DNA of 64,000 nucleotides, from positions 382,662-446,661 of the forward strand of contig NZ_VHIQ01000004.1 of the NCBI RefSeq assembly GCF_006494535.1, in the 5' to 3' direction. Positions within the stretch are counted from its first letter, which is position 1. The number at the start of each line of letters is the position of its first letter. Shown here piece by piece: positions 62,425 through 64,000 of the stretch. This DNA comes from Paucihalobacter ruber (GTDB lineage Bacteria; Bacteroidota; Bacteroidia; Flavobacteriales; Flavobacteriaceae). A program made the position numbers and the translations under genes. The notes below the pieces were generated by a model that saw only the letters and a list, made by a program, of their open reading frames with translations, was not told the DNA's origin and ran no database searches.

Positions 62425-63732
62425 ATCAGTTTTTGGCTGTTGTTGCGTAGAGCAATGTATTCCACCTCCGTCCCAATTCTGAGGCATGAAGTCAAGAAAT
62501 ACGATTTTACGACTAGGGAATTGCTTTTTAAAAATCTGTTCGACCTCTTTCTCTCTTTTTTCAGAGGTGCCCATTCTAGTATATGTTGGTAGAATTACCA
62601 AGCCATTAGTGACCAGATAGTTCATATAACTTGCTGCAGGTATTCTCAATAATGTGTCTCCTTCTTGCGGTCTTTCAGACGGAATAAACCAACTAGGAGC
62701 TAAATCAAGTGAATTCTCAGAAAAGTCTATATTTTCTGTAGCTATAATTTTCTCAGTGATAAGTTCTGGCAATGGGACCTTTACAATGGTAAATGGCTTG
62801 CCATCCTGATCGGTAGAACTTTCAAGAATCCTAAGATTCTCACTCATTCTTTCATAGTTTATTGCATTTATAGGATTTAAATCCTTTTCATCTTCGTCAA
62901 CCCAAGCCAATAGAATCGTGCTGGGATCTGAAAATCGCACAAATTCGTCTGAATGTTGCACACCTCCACCGACATAATTGTCAACAATCCTTCTATAAAA
63001 ACCATTTGGATCATCTGCTAAGCTTTGTTTGAGCCAAATGATATTTGAGACTCCAAGAACCCTCTCAAACTCCTTTTCAATTTCTTCTTTAGTACGATTG
63101 GGATTTCTATTGAATACAGCACTTTCACATATAATGAGAGTTCCTTTCCCATTCACTTCGATATTGCCTCCCTCATGTACAATACTCGTTTTTTTTATAA
63201 CAGCATTTTCAACTTTTGCCATTAGACTGTCAACCATAGCTGTTTTAGGGTTAATTCTTAGTGCTGAGTATTTGCGAATGCTATCAACATTACCCGCATG
63301 CATTAATCGCAAAAATTCGGGAAGGCCATATTGATCAAAGCCAAAATCTGCAACACCTAATTCACCTTTTTTATTGACTAAAAATGCTGCACCATAGTCA
63401 CGAATCCAATATTGATCCCCTGGTATAACGTGAAATTCTAGTCTGCTACTATCGACCTTTTGAAGACTCAGATATTTCTTTGCCACCTGTAACAGGCTAT
63501 CTGATGATACAGCAATTTTAACTTTTACTGTAGGTGTAAGCGTCTTTATTAACTCAGCAATCCCCTGATGAAATTGTGTGTTTTTTCTTTCTCTCCAGCC
63601 TAGCCAAATAGCATCGTGAGTTTCCCATTCGGCCGGCATATAAAACGCTGCGTCATCAATGCCTTGATCACCATTTTTTTGATTGCAACTAAAAATGGTA
63701 AGTAGAATAGATATGGTTAAAATATATTTCAT
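62410..63732 (-). CDS. lipoprotein agmatine deiminase/peptidylarginine deiminase family protein
   Basis: A 440-residue protein with a lipoprotein-type signal (LLTIFSC, C16) and a complete guanidine-modifying-enzyme fold: IRDYGAAF (residues 110-117), VHEGGN (185-190), HSDEF (260-264) and catalytic C427 in GGGIHCSTQQ. Agmatine deiminases hydrolyse agmatine to N-carbamoylputrescine; this one is predicted to be exported and membrane-anchored, unlike the classical cytoplasmic enzymes, so the substrate may be peptidyl or extracellular arginine compounds. Its stop codon lies inside the attC-like hairpin, and it is bracketed by related repeats. Confidence 0.88.
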   Translation of the reverse strand: MKYILTISILLTIFSCNQKNGDQGIDDAAFYMPAEWETHDAIWLGWRERKNTQFHQGIAELIKTLTPTVKVKIAVSSDSLLQVAKKYLSLQKVDSSRLEFHVIPGDQYWIRDYGAAFLVNKKGELGVADFGFDQYGLPEFLRLMHAGNVDSIRKYSALRINPKTAMVDSLMAKVENAVIKKTSIVHEGGNIEVNGKGTLIICESAVFNRNPNRTKEEIEKEFERVLGVSNIIWLKQSLADDPNGFYRRIVDNYVGGGVQHSDEFVRFSDPSTILLAWVDEDEKDLNPINAINYERMSENLRILESSTDQDGKPFTIVKVPLPELITEKIIATENIDFSENSLDLAPSWFIPSERPQEGDTLLRIPAASYMNYLVTNGLVILPTYTRMGTSEKREKEVEQIFKKQFPSRKIVFLDFMPQNWDGGGIHCSTQQQPKTDANKK

Positions 63733-63817
63733 TGTTGATGATTTTATTGATCCTAAAGAGATTGGCTATGGTTTGTTGCGTGTCTCGGCACCCGATTTAG
63801 CAAATAAAAACTAGATA

Positions 63818-63893
63818 GAAAATCCGCTAGGATTTTCGTAAGTAGGCGATAACTAGCCATAAATTATACATGTCTTAAGTTTACAATTCATTA
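63818..63893. repeat. right copy of the direct repeat with hairpin
   Basis: A perfect hairpin GAAAATCC-GCTA-GGATTTTC (63818-63837) is followed by TATACATGTCTTAAGTTT (63865-63882) and AATTCA (63885-63890). The second part matches the left copy at 61817-61845 with a 2-base difference in spacing. It is not coding. Confidence 0.55.
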
Positions 63894-63918
63894 ATTTTAG
63901 TACTTAATCAGAAAGAAC

Positions 63919-63991
63919 AAAAGAGCGGAATAAGGTTACTATACACGGTGAAGTATTAAACTTCGACAACATTGATAATCCCCGCTCTTTT
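63919..63991. repeat. 10-base inverted repeat at the window edge
   Basis: AAAAGAGCGG (63919-63928) is the exact complement of CCGCTCTTTT (63982-63991). Inside is a small hairpin GAAGT-ATTAA-ACTTC (63950-63964). It could be a structured RNA, a terminator, or the end of a mobile element lying beyond the window; the cut at 64000 prevents a decision. Confidence 0.45.
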
Positions 63992-64000
63992 ACTACTAAA

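Overview
The window looks like a chromosomal segment of a marine-type Flavobacteriia (Bacteroidota). It is AT-rich, start sites generally lack strong Shine-Dalgarno sequences, and several genes are preceded by TAnnTTTG elements, the Bacteroidota -7 box. The gene set is also typical of that class: bacillithiol enzyme BshA, an LptD-type outer-membrane protein followed by RidA, TamB, a DUF4159 protein, a THUMP-like methyltransferase, and GH3/beta-lactamase fusions. Most of the window is ordinary core genome. I saw no rRNA, tRNA, CRISPR array, prophage or complete insertion sequence.

Layout. 0.2-3.6 kb (minus): a tight four-gene operon with a GshB-like ATP-grasp ligase, a small helical protein, an N-formylglutamate-amidohydrolase-like enzyme and a DUF1704 (QEGLA) zinc peptidase. 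3.6-10.3 kb: dicarboxylate/amino-acid symporter, chorismate synthase, LpxH-like phosphoesterase, and a giant FAD/Fe-S dehydrogenase. 10.4-15.6 kb: small outer-membrane protein, BshA, GH3-serine hydrolase fusion and a conserved unknown. 15.7-23.3 kb (minus): a structured repeat, two PH-domain membrane proteins, a zinc-ribbon protein, two Fe-S redox proteins flanking a small HAD protein, an MCE/MlaD protein and a cell-wall amidase. 23.5-27.7 kb (plus): lptD, ridA, guaC. 27.7-31 kb (minus): pfkA, gap, a BadF-type kinase and mgsA, with a strong terminator after gap. 31.2-35.6 kb: TamB. 35.7-42.5 kb (plus): tsaD, parvulin, rsmE, DUF4159, SpoU methyltransferase, AI-2E transporter, THUMP-like methyltransferase, HAD phosphatase.

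42.5-52.5 kb is the most interesting coherent block. On the minus strand are a soluble PAS histidine kinase carrying the FixL heme-ligand pattern, a response regulator fused to a Crp/Fnr DNA-binding module, and a universal stress protein whose upstream region has a TGAT-N4-ATCA palindrome directly behind a good Bacteroidota promoter. On the plus strand, diverging from this, are a small membrane protein, three more tandem universal stress proteins, an ATP-cone/PD-(D/E)XK protein and a beta-CASP RNase-like hydrolase, with a near-match to the same palindrome upstream. I infer a self-contained oxygen- or redox-responsive regulon.

52.5-61.6 kb (minus): NmrA-type reductase, small envelope proteins, the TrkA/TrkH potassium system, a porin, a DUF4421 protein and two small lipoprotein-like genes. 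61.8-64 kb looks accessory: a P-loop kinase-like gene and a lipoprotein agmatine-deiminase homologue are separated by a bipartite hairpin resembling an integron attC site, and are bracketed by two related direct repeats, each next to a hairpin. The window ends inside another inverted repeat.
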